Under the pieces are notes generated by a model. That model made no database searches. It was not told the DNA's origin and was given only the letters and a program-made list of their open reading frames with translations. The translations under genes and the position numbers were made by a program. A DNA stretch of 64,000 nt, from the NCBI RefSeq assembly GCF_902459705.1, contig NZ_CABPRU010000010.1, positions 124,001-188,000 of the forward strand, written 5' to 3'. Each line of letters begins with the position of its first letter. Within the stretch, counting starts at the first letter, position 1. The stretch comes from Pandoraea terrigena. Lineage in GTDB: Bacteria; Pseudomonadota; Gammaproteobacteria; Burkholderiales; Burkholderiaceae. Of this stretch, positions 35,513-46,475 are shown in pieces.

Positions 35513-35833
35513 ACTTCACCGCATTCAGTGAATATTGGTCGAAAAGTTCGCAGCGAAATCACACTGCGAAGCGAGCACGGTACCGTGTCGCCATACTCGC
35601 CAATCGAAGTGTTGTATGCAATGGGAGTGCGTCAGAAACCCAAATGGGAAAACTCCGATGTTCCAATTTCTCCGTGATCTTTTGGGATCGACACTCGAAA
35701 AATAGCGAAAACCCCAAGATATTCACGCTTCGCCAGTTTCACATGGCGGGCGCTTTCCGATAGATTAAAAGCAACGGCGCAACTCGCACGCGAATAAGTG
35801 TACGCAACTTCGCAGCACGCGCCGCTTATCCGC
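35513..35833. other. Low-GC intergenic region
   Basis: About 320 bp, AT-richer than the rest, with no gene. A perfect 12-bp palindrome CACGGTACCGTG is at 35577-35588, 65 bp upstream of the 120-residue gene. Direct GCTTATCCG repeats occur at the 3' side (35825-35842), running into the end of the M48 gene. Confidence 0.4.
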
Positions 35834-37408
35834 TTATCCGGCCAGTTTGCCGAAGTCCTTCTCGTCTTCCTTGTCGTCCTTGTAGCGGCGCTGGAACTCG
35901 TGAAGTCGCGCGTCGATGACCGACATCTCGTAAAAGCTGGCGTCGCCGGCCTCGCGCGCGAGCTTCAACTGGCTGACGGCCGCCATCCATTGCCCTTGCA
36001 GCGCATATTGTTCCGCCAATGCTGCGTGCTGACGCGTCCGCTTGCCGGCCGCGGCCCATGCCCCTGCCAGCGCCCGCCACCAGATGGGCTCGCTTCGATA
36101 GCGCTCGACCTGCGCTTGAAGGAATTTCGTCGCGTCGGGAATCCGCTGGCTGGCGACCAAGGCGTCGGCATAAGCCATATCGGCGGCCTGCGAAAGTGGG
36201 AACGCGGCACGCGCCTGCGCGGCGACGCGCAAGGCTTCGTCCGGCTGGCCCGACAAGCGCGCGATATCCGACGCCAGCACAGCCAGACTCGGCGTGCCCG
36301 GCCCCGTGCCACCGAAGGCCGCGCGCGACTTCTCCAGCGCCTCGCGCGCCGGCACCCAGCGACGCTGCTTGAACTCGGCCAGCGCCACCGCGTACCATGC
36401 CGCCGCCACATTCGATGTGGTCTGCGCGCGGATCGCAGTGCGTTGCGCGTCGGCGATCGCCGCGTAATCGCTCGCGGACTTCTGCTGCAAGACGAGCGAG
36501 CGCGCCCGCACAAACGCATATTCGGGCGACTGTACAGGCTGACGATAAGCGGCAGTGCGCGAGCGATTGAGCATGTCTGCGATGCGATCCGTCGTCAGCG
36601 GGTGAGTCCGGACATACTCCGGCACACCGGCTTCGTTGATCGAATCAGCCCGTTGCAGACGCTCGAAGAAGGTCGGCATCGCGTACGTGTCGAAGCCTGC
36701 CGCCTGGAGCAACTGGAAGCCGACGCGATCGGCCTCACGTTCCGCATCGCGCGAAAAACGCAGTTGCCGATCGACGGCAAGGCCTTGCCCGCCCATCGCG
36801 ATTCCCATGCCGAGATCCGGGCTACGCGCCCCGATCCCGGCGAGCAGGCCGAGCAGCATGCCGCCGAGGGCGATCCACGAGTTCTGCGACTGTTGGCCGA
36901 GCATGCGCGCGATGTGATGTTGCAGAACGTGCCCCGTCTCGTGTCCGATCACAGAAGCGAGTTCCGACTCGGTGCGCGTCGCGACGATCAATCCCGTGTT
37001 GATGCCGATGAAGCCCCCCGGCAGCGAGAAGGCGTTGATGTCCGAATCACGCACCACGAAGAATTCGAAACTCTGACTGGCGTCGAGTCCCACTGTGCGC
37101 GCGGCCGCCACGAGCTTGCCACCCAGGGCATTGACGTAATCGGACAGCAGCAGATCCGACAGGTAATCGGGATCGGCGCGAATCTCTCGCATCACGCGCT
37201 CGCCGAGCTTGCGCTCCATCGCCGGCGACAGGTCCGCGGCAGAACTCTGGCCGAGGGACGGGAGCGACTGCGCGGCCGCCTGGGTGGGGATGACGACGGC
37301 GGCGAACGTCATTGCCGTCATTACGGGCAGCATGGCCAACGCCATGAAACGCCGCCACCGGGCGACGTGGCGCTCGGGGTGAGGCGGCTGGGACGACGGC
37401 TTCGGCAT
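35834..37408 (-). CDS. Periplasmic M48 metalloprotease with TPR domain, BepA type
   Basis: This is an outer-membrane-assembly protease/chaperone of the BepA (YfgC) family, 524 residues from the start chosen. A signal peptide (MALAMLPVMTAMTFAAVV) ends at TQAAAQ. The zinc site is HETGH (residues 156-160) within SVIGHETGHVLQHHIARML, with the downstream Glu ligand in RDAEREADRVG. The second half is a series of TPR-like helices. The start is uncertain: ATGs at 37426, 37423 and 37417 are in frame and none has a clear ribosome site. It is divergent from moaC. Confidence 0.9.
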   Translation of the reverse strand: MPKPSSQPPHPERHVARWRRFMALAMLPVMTAMTFAAVVIPTQAAAQSLPSLGQSSAADLSPAMERKLGERVMREIRADPDYLSDLLLSDYVNALGGKLVAAARTVGLDASQSFEFFVVRDSDINAFSLPGGFIGINTGLIVATRTESELASVIGHETGHVLQHHIARMLGQQSQNSWIALGGMLLGLLAGIGARSPDLGMGIAMGGQGLAVDRQLRFSRDAEREADRVGFQLLQAAGFDTYAMPTFFERLQRADSINEAGVPEYVRTHPLTTDRIADMLNRSRTAAYRQPVQSPEYAFVRARSLVLQQKSASDYAAIADAQRTAIRAQTTSNVAAAWYAVALAEFKQRRWVPAREALEKSRAAFGGTGPGTPSLAVLASDIARLSGQPDEALRVAAQARAAFPLSQAADMAYADALVASQRIPDATKFLQAQVERYRSEPIWWRALAGAWAAAGKRTRQHAALAEQYALQGQWMAAVSQLKLAREAGDASFYEMSVIDARLHEFQRRYKDDKEDEKDFGKLAG

Positions 37409-37734
37409 GGAGGTCATGCGCATCATGCGCCAGATGGGCGCCCTGGACCGGGCAACGAGAACGCGCGACACATGGGAATCAGGCCGGAGATGCCGATGGC
37501 GGCGCGAAACGAACATAACGAGCGGAACGAACGCGTCATGGAAATGGGCGCCGCTTGGCGCTGATCATTCAGGGCTGCTGCTATGATAGCAGCCAGACGC
37601 AGACGTTCCGCAGCATCGCCAATACGTCGTCAATACAGGCAAAACTCATCCGAAACGGCGCTATCCTTTCGCACGCAAAAGGCGCTCGCGAACCGTCTCC
37701 CGACACTATCGCAACCTCTTCTCAGCATCGACTC
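37409..37734. other. Divergent intergenic region M48 protease / moaC
   Basis: About 325 bp without a gene. Its notable feature is the palindrome and extended -10 at 37577-37593. Confidence 0.45.
37577..37593 (+). promoter_or_regulatory. Palindrome overlapping an extended -10 upstream of moaC
   Basis: GCTGCTATGATAGCAGC has exact 8-bp arms around a single G. It contains TGCTATGAT, an extended -10 (37579-37587) reading towards moaC, which would give a leader of about 140 nt. A repressor site or a cruciform are both possible. Confidence 0.5.
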
Positions 37735-38214
37735 ATGGCAGAACTCACCCATTTCGACACCGCCGGTCAGGCCCACATGGTTGATGTCGGCGGCAAGGAC
37801 AGCACGCATCGTATCGCCGTGGCGCGCGGCACCATTCAGATGAAGCCGGAAACGCTGGCGCTGATTCGCACCGGCACGGCCAAGAAAGGTGACGTGCTGG
37901 GTATCGCTCGCATTGCGGCGATTCAAGGCGCCAAGCGCACCGCCGATCTGATTCCGCTATGCCATCCGCTGGCGCTCACGCGTGTGACGGTCGAGTTTCT
38001 GGTGGATGAGGGCGCGAGCGCCGTCCACTGCCGCGCGCAGGTCGAAACCATCGGCCGCACGGGGGTGGAGATGGAAGCGCTGACGGCGGTTCAAATCGGC
38101 CTGCTGACCATCTATGACATGTGCAAGGCGGTGGATCGAGGCATGACCATCACCGATGTGAAGGTGATGGAGAAGCATGGGGGGAAGTCGGGGGATTGGG
38201 TGGCGCAGGACTGA
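37735..38214 (+). CDS. moaC: Cyclic pyranopterin monophosphate synthase
   Basis: This is the second enzyme of molybdenum cofactor biosynthesis; it makes cPMP from the MoaA product. It has 159 residues. Signature parts are [57 protein letters not shown] and [10 protein letters not shown], with the C-terminal KHGGKSGDW. It links functionally to the molybdate and molybdoenzyme genes elsewhere in the window. Its last 65 bp overlap the 3' end of the convergent MFS gene. Confidence 0.97.
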   Translation: MAELTHFDTAGQAHMVDVGGKDSTHRIAVARGTIQMKPETLALIRTGTAKKGDVLGIARIAAIQGAKRTADLIPLCHPLALTRVTVEFLVDEGASAVHCRAQVETIGRTGVEMEALTAVQIGLLTIYDMCKAVDRGMTITDVKVMEKHGGKSGDWVAQD

Positions 38215-39406
38215 AGCTACGCTGGCGTTGCGGCCAGAAGTACCACACCGCCCCGAGCGCCTGCAGCGCGATCAGAATCGTCCAGGCGGAAAAATGTGCT
38301 TGCGCGCTGTGCGCCGCGTAAGCGCCGAGCACGGCCCCGACGCCCACCTGACACAAGAAGATCAGCAGGAAGATAACGAGCGTGAGCGACGTGTTCACGC
38401 GCCCGATCAGCGTGCCGTGGAAATGCTCCGCCAACACCGCATAAGACAGGATGCCCGTGCCGCCGAAGATACCGTAGGCCGCCCAAAGCCAGACCGGCGG
38501 AATCGGTGCGCGCAGCATCAGCAGTAACTGCACCACGACGAACAACAACATCCCACTGCCGGAAAAGGCAAACACGCTCACGCCGCGGCGTTCGAGCGAG
38601 CGCGCGGCCGCACCGAATACCACACTCCCGGCCATCATCGCGAGCCCCACGACCGAAACCAGCGAGGCCGCCTGCGACGCTGACAACCCTTCAACGTCGC
38701 GCATGAACGGCGCCATCCACAACGATTGCATCGCGTAGAACACGCCCTGCGTAATACCGGAGAGTGACGTCACTTTCCAGAACATTCCGCTTCCCAGTAC
38801 TTGGCGAACGCCCCTGAGCGCCTCGGACAAACCACCTTGCGCGTGCGAGCCCGGCTTCTCGGGGGCACCGAACCACAGCGCGACCGACATGAAGACGGTC
38901 AATGCCGCCAGCCCGAACGACACGATGCGCCAGTCAGTCAGCCCCAGCAGCCAGTTGAGCGGCGTGCCAACCACCACCCCACCGATGCCGCCCACGGCCA
39001 TCACCAGGCCGTTGAGCAAGGGCAGACGCGCCACCGGAAACCACTGGGCCAACGCCTTGAACGCGCTGCCCAGACACACCGACACACCGACACCGATCAA
39101 CAAGCGTCCCGCCATCAAAGCGCCGACGCCGTGCGCCAGTCCGAACAGGACGGCACCGGCCGCCGCGAGCAGCAGCACCAGCGACGCCACCCGACGCGGG
39201 CCGAATTTGTCGAGCAGCACGCCCGCCGGCAATTGGGCACCGGCGAAGCCGAGGAAATAGAGACTCGTCAACAATCCGAGGTCGGCCGACGAGAGGCCGA
39301 GGTCGCCTGTCATATACGGCGCAAACCCAATATTCACGCCGCGATACACGTAGGAGACGAAGTACCCGCAGGCGAACAACACGAAGATGCGAAGTGCCTT
39401 CGACAT
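38150..39406 (-). CDS. Major facilitator superfamily transporter
   Basis: The protein has 418 residues with 12 predicted helices. The motif between helices 2 and 3, [20 protein letters not shown], is a clear MFS motif A. Substrate unknown. The stop codon lies inside moaC on the other strand, and the hydrophilic C-terminal tail ([20 protein letters not shown]) is encoded exactly by that overlap, so it may be a recent extension. It is divergent from a LysR regulator 103 bp away that probably controls it. Confidence 0.9.
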   Translation of the reverse strand: MSKALRIFVLFACGYFVSYVYRGVNIGFAPYMTGDLGLSSADLGLLTSLYFLGFAGAQLPAGVLLDKFGPRRVASLVLLLAAAGAVLFGLAHGVGALMAGRLLIGVGVSVCLGSAFKALAQWFPVARLPLLNGLVMAVGGIGGVVVGTPLNWLLGLTDWRIVSFGLAALTVFMSVALWFGAPEKPGSHAQGGLSEALRGVRQVLGSGMFWKVTSLSGITQGVFYAMQSLWMAPFMRDVEGLSASQAASLVSVVGLAMMAGSVVFGAAARSLERRGVSVFAFSGSGMLLFVVVQLLLMLRAPIPPVWLWAAYGIFGGTGILSYAVLAEHFHGTLIGRVNTSLTLVIFLLIFLCQVGVGAVLGAYAAHSAQAHFSAWTILIALQALGAVWYFWPQRQRSFSPAPPNPPTSPHASPSPSHR

Positions 39407-39509
39407 GAAGCCATACCCTGATCATTTGCTTGGGTATCGATTGTCGACGGAACCCCCTCACGAAGCCAACGAAACCTTTGCGTCCGTATTGTGAGTAAAA
39501 TTTGACATC

Positions 39510-40469
39510 ATGTTCCCTCACCTCCCTCCCCTACAATCGCTGCGGGCGCTTGAAGCCGCAGCCCGCCACCGTAGCTTCACGCGGGCGGCCGACGAATTGA
39601 ATTTGACGCACAGTGCGGTGAGTCATCACATGCGCTCGCTCGAACAGCAGCTCGGCACGACGCTGTTTCGCCGCGTGGGGGCGCGGATGATCCCGACCAG
39701 TGTCGGGGCGCGTTTGGCCGAGCGAGTGCGTATCGGGATGTCGGAACTCGACGAGGCGATGACCGAAGCCCGGGCCGGCACGGCATCGAGCGGGTCGCCC
39801 GCGATCGTGCGCCTGGAAATCAGCGTCATGACCGATCTGGCGGCACAATGGCTGATTCCTCGGCTGGGCCGCTTTGGCGAGCGGCAATCCAATATCGATC
39901 TGGTGGTACGAATTCACGCGGATATCGCCGCGCCCGATCCCTATTCGGTCGATGTCGGCATCTGGCATCAACGGGTGGAAGCGACGGGATTCGTGACACG
40001 CAAGCTGCTCGACGACTACGTGATCGCCGTGTGCCACCCCGATGTGATCGCGCGCGTGCCCGGGTTCACCGTGGCCGATACGCCCAAACTGCCGATGCTG
40101 CGCTTCGCTTATCGATCCTGGCGCGACTGGCAGGTCGCCGCCGGCCTGACGCCGCACGAGCCGACGCGCGGGCCGATTTTCGACGATTCCGGGTTGCTCC
40201 TGCGTGCGGCGATGGCCGGACAAGGGGTTGCCACCACACGCAGCTTGCTCGTGCGCGATGCGCTCGCGTCCGGCGAACTGGTGCAGATTGGTGATGTCCG
40301 CATTGCGCCGAGCCTCGAATATCACGTGAGCTGGCGGGAGAATCATCCGCGCGAGCATGCGATTCACGCCTTCTGGCAGTGGATGCAGGATGAGATCGCG
40401 GCCATGACACCGCTTGCCGCATCCCAGACGCCACATCGCGACGCCGGCACACCAAACGCCCAGGCATAA
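39510..40469 (+). CDS. LysR-family regulator, GcvA-like
   Basis: The protein has 319 residues. The N-terminal HTH includes SLRALEAAARHRSFTRAADE and LNLTHSAVSHHMRSLEQQLG. The ligand-binding domain starts about residue 90 and is of the GcvA type (WLIPRLGRFGERQSNIDLVV). It is divergent from the MFS gene at 38150-39406, the classic arrangement for a LysR activator and its target; the effector is unknown. Confidence 0.93.
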   Translation: MFPHLPPLQSLRALEAAARHRSFTRAADELNLTHSAVSHHMRSLEQQLGTTLFRRVGARMIPTSVGARLAERVRIGMSELDEAMTEARAGTASSGSPAIVRLEISVMTDLAAQWLIPRLGRFGERQSNIDLVVRIHADIAAPDPYSVDVGIWHQRVEATGFVTRKLLDDYVIAVCHPDVIARVPGFTVADTPKLPMLRFAYRSWRDWQVAAGLTPHEPTRGPIFDDSGLLLRAAMAGQGVATTRSLLVRDALASGELVQIGDVRIAPSLEYHVSWRENHPREHAIHAFWQWMQDEIAAMTPLAASQTPHRDAGTPNAQA

Positions 40470-40471
40470 AA

Positions 40472-40507
40472 AAACGGCAACGAATTCCGAAGAACTCGTT
40501 GCCGTTT
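40472..40507 (-). terminator. Terminator of groESL (also ends the LysR gene)
   Basis: Exact 12-bp arms AAACGGCAACGA (40472-40483) and TCGTTGCCGTTT (40496-40507). On the minus strand the stem is followed by TTTTTTT, so it works mainly for groEL, about 100 bp past its stop; it may act in both directions. Confidence 0.88.
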
Positions 40508-40611
40508 CCGGTACGGGCTTGCGCCGCCGAATCGAAGATTCCGTGGCGAAGCCCGACGACCGGGCAGGTGGGGTGCCTTGCGGCACCCCGTCATGCCGTC
40601 TCTTGCGAGAC

Positions 40612-42279
<1,668 letters not shown>

Positions 42280-42306
42280 TTACGTAGATGTCTGGGGGAG
42301 ACAGTC

Positions 42307-42597
42307 TTAGGCGGCCACGACGGCCATGATGTCTTCTTCACGCATGACCAACAGTTCCTGGCCATCGACCTTCACGCTTTGGCCGGCGTACTTGCCGAAC
42401 AGAACGCGGTCGCCCACCTTCACATCGAGTGCGATCGACTTACCTTGATCGTCTTTCTTGCCCGGGCCGACTGCCAGGATCTCGCCCTGATCCGGCTTTT
42501 CAGCAGCGGCTTCAGGGATCACGATGCCCGATGCGGTCTTCGTTTCGTTGTCCAGGCGCTTGACAATAACGCGGTCATGCAAGGGACGAAGGTTCAT
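42307..42597 (-). CDS. groS: Co-chaperonin GroES (10 kDa)
   Basis: This is the heptameric lid of the GroEL chamber, 96 residues. It starts [20 protein letters not shown]; the mobile loop region [20 protein letters not shown] and [18 protein letters not shown] are standard. GAGGAG lies at good distance before the ATG. It is the first gene of groESL, controlled by the CIRCE element and sigma-70 promoter just upstream. Confidence 0.98.
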   Translation of the reverse strand: MNLRPLHDRVIVKRLDNETKTASGIVIPEAAAEKPDQGEILAVGPGKKDDQGKSIALDVKVGDRVLFGKYAGQSVKVDGQELLVMREEDIMAVVAA

Positions 42598-42675
42598 TAC
42601 AAGCTCCTCATTCTCTCTGTGAGATCGACAAAACCTAAATATGCAAACGTTTGCATATTTGGTGAATTCATGGCG

Positions 42676-42702
42676 TTAGCACTCTGCGCCAACGAGTGCT
42701 AA
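42676..42702. promoter_or_regulatory. CIRCE element (HrcA operator) of groESL
   Basis: TTAGCACTC, nine bases, GAGTGCTAA: a perfect match to the CIRCE consensus. It begins at the last base of the -10 hexamer and covers the start of the transcript, so HrcA should block initiation at normal temperature. Confidence 0.97.
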
Positions 42703-42730
42703 TTATAGGGACGAGGGTTGACGATTTCAA
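42702..42730 (-). promoter_or_regulatory. Sigma-70 promoter of groESL
   Basis: On the minus strand TTGAAA (42730-42725), 17-bp spacer, TATAAT (42707-42702). Near-consensus, so expression does not need a heat-shock sigma factor; control comes from the adjoining CIRCE. Confidence 0.88.
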
Positions 42731-43061
42731 GACACGGGGTTTTCCCGGGGGGAAATCGATGTCGAGATTCACTGAATTTTGAACTTTGTTCACTCAACTT
42801 TGAACTCGCCAGATCGACAGCCGATACAAACCTTATGAAATCAATGACATACGGGACAACCGTAGCTCTCCCCCTTAATGGGCGCACACGTTTGCCACGG
42901 TCGAAGTGACGAACAGGTACGAGATTTGAGCAGTGAATCGCGATGGGCATGTGGCCATGCCCCATACAAAACCTTGCGTCAGGTGGGCTTTTGCTCGCTC
43001 TCTTGAACGATGGCAAGTCATGCAGAAACAGCGAAATGCGCGTTCATACGCATCGAATTGA
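42731..43061. other. Gene-less stretch between groES and the insertion-sequence debris
   Basis: About 330 bp with lower GC than its surroundings. Near its left side TGAATTTTGAACTTTG and CTCAACTTTGAACTCG form a loose direct repeat around AACTTTGAACT (42772-42808). No gene is supported. Confidence 0.4.
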
Positions 43062-43123
43062 GCTGCCATGCGTGCCCGGCCCACCGGTACGCGTACGAGA
43101 CGTACCCGAGTGAAAACTTGCGC
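43062..43123 (+). repeat. Copy A of a 62-bp repeat bracketing transposase remnants
   Basis: It aligns without gaps to 44048-44109 in the same orientation. Both contain the exact string GAAAACTTGCGC at the right end and GGT-CGCGTA in the middle; overall about two thirds of positions agree by eye. Copy A is the more diverged-looking of the two. Confidence 0.6.
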
Positions 43124-43173
43124 GAGGCCGCAGATGAGCAGCCAAAAGCAAGAAAAGTTCGAAGAGTCTAATT

Positions 43174-43623
43174 TCACTGGTGATCGACTGCCATACGCGC
43201 GAACTGCTTGGCTGGCGCTTGTCGCGGAGTGGCAAAGCCTGCACGGCCGTCAGCGCACTGGAACACGCCCTGATCGCTCGCTTCGGCACGCTTGGTCGCG
43301 TGCCCGCTCCGTTCTTGCTGCGCTCAGACAACGGCTTGGTGTTTACCTCGCGAAGCTACACGACGCTGGTACGCCGCTACGGATTGCGCCAAGAGTTCAT
43401 CACACCGCATTGCCCGCAACAGAACGGTATGGTTGAGCGCGTCATCCGTACGTTGAAAGAGCAATGCGTGCATCGGCAACGCTTCGAGACGATTCAGCAT
43501 GCCGCCCGCGTGATCGGTGACTGGATACGTTTCTACAACCACCGGCGCCCACACCAGGCGCTCGGGATGAAGACTAATAGGTCATCCCCATCGCCGATGG
43601 CTAACTCGTTCAGCGTTCGATAA
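43174..43623 (+). pseudogene. IS3-family transposase (OrfB) C-terminal remnant
   Basis: About 148 codons of the DDE integrase core survive: first Asp in VIDCHTRELLGWRL, second Asp in LLRSDNGLVFTSRS and the Glu in QQNGMVERVIRTLKEQ, then FYNHRRPHQALGMKT. The N-terminal half of the transposase, the orfA gene and terminal inverted repeats are missing, so the element cannot move. The sequence upstream of the first Asp does not encode transposase. Confidence 0.88.
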
Positions 43624-43749
43624 TTATGAATTTCGCGGTAATGAAGTGACGAGGATCTGCATCGCCCTGAGCAACCCAGATACTGAGCCGCAGTTTGCGG
43701 CCATTTACGAACAATCGTGTGGGCTGCTGCCGATTCGGTGGACACCGAC

Positions 43750-44027
43750 CTAAGCTTCTTGCGCTTTTTCGAACGCTATCGGGTTGACGTAGCCGAGCGT
43801 CGAATGCCGGCGCGTCGGGTTGTAGAACCGCTCGATATCGTCGAACACATCGGCACGCGCCTGCTCTCGGGACAGATACACTTTACGAGCCGTGCGCTCA
43901 GTCTTCAATGAACTGAAGAAGCTCTCCATCGCGGAGTTGTCCCATACCTCGTCGGCACGGCTCATGCTGCACGTGATGCCCTGCTCCTTGAGCAGCGCCT
44001 GGAAGTGTTCGCTCGTGTATTGGGCGC
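43750..44027 (-). pseudogene. Second IS3-family transposase remnant, opposite orientation
   Basis: About 92 codons of a different IS3-group OrfB survive: QYTSEHFQALLKEQ, then VWDNSAMESFFSSLKTERTA with the catalytic Glu, and RRHSTLGYVNPIAFEKAQEA at the end. The usual RRG before the WDN motif is replaced by RAD. It is fused on its 5' side to copy B of the 62-bp repeat. The first two catalytic Asp residues are lost. Confidence 0.87.
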
Positions 44028-44047
44028 ATTCAATCGGGGGAGACGTC

Positions 44048-44109
44048 GCTGCTACGGGCGCCCCACCCGCCGGTGCGCGTATGGGGCCTCCCCGAGGGAA
44101 AACTTGCGC
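44048..44109 (+). repeat. Copy B of the 62-bp repeat, 14 bp from the end of mhpC
   Basis: Same orientation and length as copy A. Read on the minus strand it encodes a stretch (AQVFPRGGPIRAPAGGAPVA) that I recall from spurious small proteins in several proteobacterial genomes, which suggests a dispersed non-coding repeat and not a gene. Confidence 0.6.
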
Positions 44110-44123
44110 TGACCGTCCCAACT

Positions 44124-44981
44124 TCAATGCGCCAGGAAATCGAGGACCATGCGATTGAAGGCGTCGGCGTGCTCCCACTGCACCCAGTGGCCACAGCGAT
44201 TGAACACGTGCAACTGGGCGTTGGGCAGCCCCGCCAGCAGGCGCAGACCGACGTCCATTGGAACGAAGCGGTCTTCGCGTCCCCAGACGATCAACGTCGG
44301 CGCAGCGATTTCGCCAAGACGTGCGCCGTAGTCCGTGAACGGCTTCGGGTTCGCCGCGAGGCTCTTCACGAAGTTCTCGAGATGTTCGCGCGACGCGAGC
44401 ATGTTGTCGAGCCGCGCCTGCATCAGATCGTCGGTGATCGCGCTGGCATTGAAGACGAACACATTCATCATGCGCTTCAGATTCTCAATGGTCGGCTCCT
44501 TGTACAAGCCGTTGAGCAGCTTGATGCCTTCGGTCGGCATCGCCACGAACTGGCTCGGGCCGCCAGTGCCGCCGCCCATCAGAATCAGCTTGCCGACACG
44601 CGCCTGGTTCGACAACGCAAATGCCACCGTGCTGTGCCCCCCCATCGAATTGCCAATGATGTGCACTCGCTGGATGTCCAGCTCGTCGAGCACGGCCTTA
44701 AGCACACGGGCGTTGAGCTCCGAACGCGATCCGGTGTTGACCACGGGATCGCTCTTGCCCCAGCCAGGGCAGTCAACGAGCAGCACGCGATAACCGGCGT
44801 CAACCAACGGTTCGACGTTTCGGTTGAAATTGGCCCAGCCCGTGGCGCCGGGCCCCGAGCCGTGCAGCATCACGACCGTCTCCGTACCGCTGCCGGTGTC
44901 GTTGTAATGAATGCGAAACACGGTGTCCGCGTCGCGAATGGTGACAAAGCGGCTTGTCGACGCTTCAGTGATTGCCGTCAT
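44124..44981 (-). CDS. mhpC: 2-hydroxy-6-oxonona-2,4-diene-1,9-dioate hydrolase
   Basis: This carbon-carbon bond hydrolase acts on the meta-ring-fission product in phenylpropionate breakdown. It is an alpha/beta hydrolase of 285 residues with oxyanion motif [13 protein letters not shown], nucleophile Ser112 in [14 protein letters not shown], Asp in [13 protein letters not shown] and His in [13 protein letters not shown]. It is the last mhp gene; insertion-sequence debris begins immediately beyond. Its position after the transporter differs from the E. coli order. Confidence 0.93.
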   Translation of the reverse strand: MTAITEASTSRFVTIRDADTVFRIHYNDTGSGTETVVMLHGSGPGATGWANFNRNVEPLVDAGYRVLLVDCPGWGKSDPVVNTGSRSELNARVLKAVLDELDIQRVHIIGNSMGGHSTVAFALSNQARVGKLILMGGGTGGPSQFVAMPTEGIKLLNGLYKEPTIENLKRMMNVFVFNASAITDDLMQARLDNMLASREHLENFVKSLAANPKPFTDYGARLGEIAAPTLIVWGREDRFVPMDVGLRLLAGLPNAQLHVFNRCGHWVQWEHADAFNRMVLDFLAH

Positions 44982-45080
44982 GATGACCTTCCTTTACCAG
45001 AATCGAAGAATCCGAGAATCGGAAACTCAGAGATTCAAGAATTCAAAACCTGAAAATTGCAGCACTTCGGGAGCGCGTAT

Positions 45081-46343
45081 TCAACGTCCCGGCTGAACTA
45101 CGCCCGCCACGATGCGCGGCTCGAACGTGCCCACGACGGTCAATGCGGCGATGGCGGCGATCACGATCAGTGGAATGCTCGACGACACGAGCATCGACGC
45201 GCTCTGCCCCAACGCAAGCAATTGCCCCGCGATCAGCGGTCCGAGAATCGAGCCGAGCCGGCCGATCGCCACCGCTGCGCCAACGCCCGTTCCGCGAGTT
45301 TCGGTGGGATACGCCTGTCCCGCCATCGAATACAGCACCGACTGTCCGCCCACGAGAAACAGGCCGCAGAAGAACGCACCGCAAGCCATCGTCAACGCAC
45401 CGATGGCGCTCGACAGCCCAGCCAGCGACAACGCAATGCCGAGATACATGCCGATCACCGTCAGGCGCGGCGAAAAACGGTCCATCACGTTCGAAATGCC
45501 GATGGCACCGAGGCCGCCACCGATGTTGAACATCATGATCGCCACGCCCGCCTGTTCACGGGACAATCCGTTGGCCACGACCATCGACGGCAGCCAGTTC
45601 ATCAGGAAATACAGGACGATCAGCGTGCCGAGATAGCTGAGCCACAGCGCGATGGTCGTGCGCGTGCGGCCTTCCTTCCACAGCGCGTGCGTTACACCGA
45701 GTGTGGCGTTCGGCGCTGCGGCATTCGATGTCCGTGCGAGGCGCGCTTCGACGAATTGCGCGGACTCGCGCAGACACAGGCCAAGCAACGGCACCATCAG
45801 CAACGGACCGAAGCCGCCGACGTAGAACACATGACGCCATCCTTCCTCGCCCGGGCTGACGATGCCGATGACGGCCGCGAGGGCCGCACCGAACGGCATG
45901 CCGCAATACATCGCGCCCACGGCGCTGTTCCGATGCCCCTGCGGCGCCGCTTCGGCACACAGCGCGATGAGGTTGGGCATGGCAGCGCCAAGGCCCAGAC
46001 CGGTGAGAAAGCGCGCCGTCAGCAGCGATTCGAAACTCCACGCGTGTGCCGTAAGAAGCGAGAAAATGCCGAACAACGCGACAGACAACATCAGCACGCG
46101 TTTGCGCCCCCAGCGATCGGCCAGCCGTCCGCCTAGCGCGGCGCCCGGCAGCAGTCCGATGGCGCCGGCGCTGAACGCCCACCCCATCTGCGCCACGCTC
46201 AGACCGAACTCCTTTGCGATGCGCGGTGCTGCCACGCCAGCCGATTGCAGATCGAGGCCTTCGAGCAGTGCGATGGCCAGACACAAACCGATCGTCGCGA
46301 GGCTTCCCTTCGAGGCCGCGACGCTTTGGGATGATGCATTCAT
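45081..46343 (-). CDS. mhpT: 3-(3-hydroxyphenyl)propionate MFS transporter
   Basis: The protein has 420 residues with 12 helices and belongs to the aromatic acid:H+ symporter family of the MFS. LEGLDLQSAGVAAPRIAKEF and the motif-A-like GGRLADRWGRKRVLMLSVAL are characteristic, as is GQAYPTETRGTGVGAAVAIGR. Its place in the mhp operon, between mhpD and mhpC, supports uptake of hydroxyphenylpropionate. The start has GGAGA seven bases upstream. Confidence 0.9.
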   Translation of the reverse strand: MNASSQSVAASKGSLATIGLCLAIALLEGLDLQSAGVAAPRIAKEFGLSVAQMGWAFSAGAIGLLPGAALGGRLADRWGRKRVLMLSVALFGIFSLLTAHAWSFESLLTARFLTGLGLGAAMPNLIALCAEAAPQGHRNSAVGAMYCGMPFGAALAAVIGIVSPGEEGWRHVFYVGGFGPLLMVPLLGLCLRESAQFVEARLARTSNAAAPNATLGVTHALWKEGRTRTTIALWLSYLGTLIVLYFLMNWLPSMVVANGLSREQAGVAIMMFNIGGGLGAIGISNVMDRFSPRLTVIGMYLGIALSLAGLSSAIGALTMACGAFFCGLFLVGGQSVLYSMAGQAYPTETRGTGVGAAVAIGRLGSILGPLIAGQLLALGQSASMLVSSSIPLIVIAAIAALTVVGTFEPRIVAGVVQPGR

Positions 46344-46475
46344 TGCTGAGTCTCCAGATTCACGAAGTCCGCTCTTGATGGCGGTCATGGTGTCGATGGC
46401 GAAATCACCGCGATGGCGGGTGATGCCGGTATTGCCCTGTAACGCTGATGGATCGGATGCCGAACGCGACCTGCC

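Noticed and set aside
43062..44109. A complete insertion sequence or composite transposon
   Set aside because: The two transposase fragments belong to different IS3-type elements, lack their 5' halves and point in opposite directions; no terminal inverted repeats or target duplications were found.
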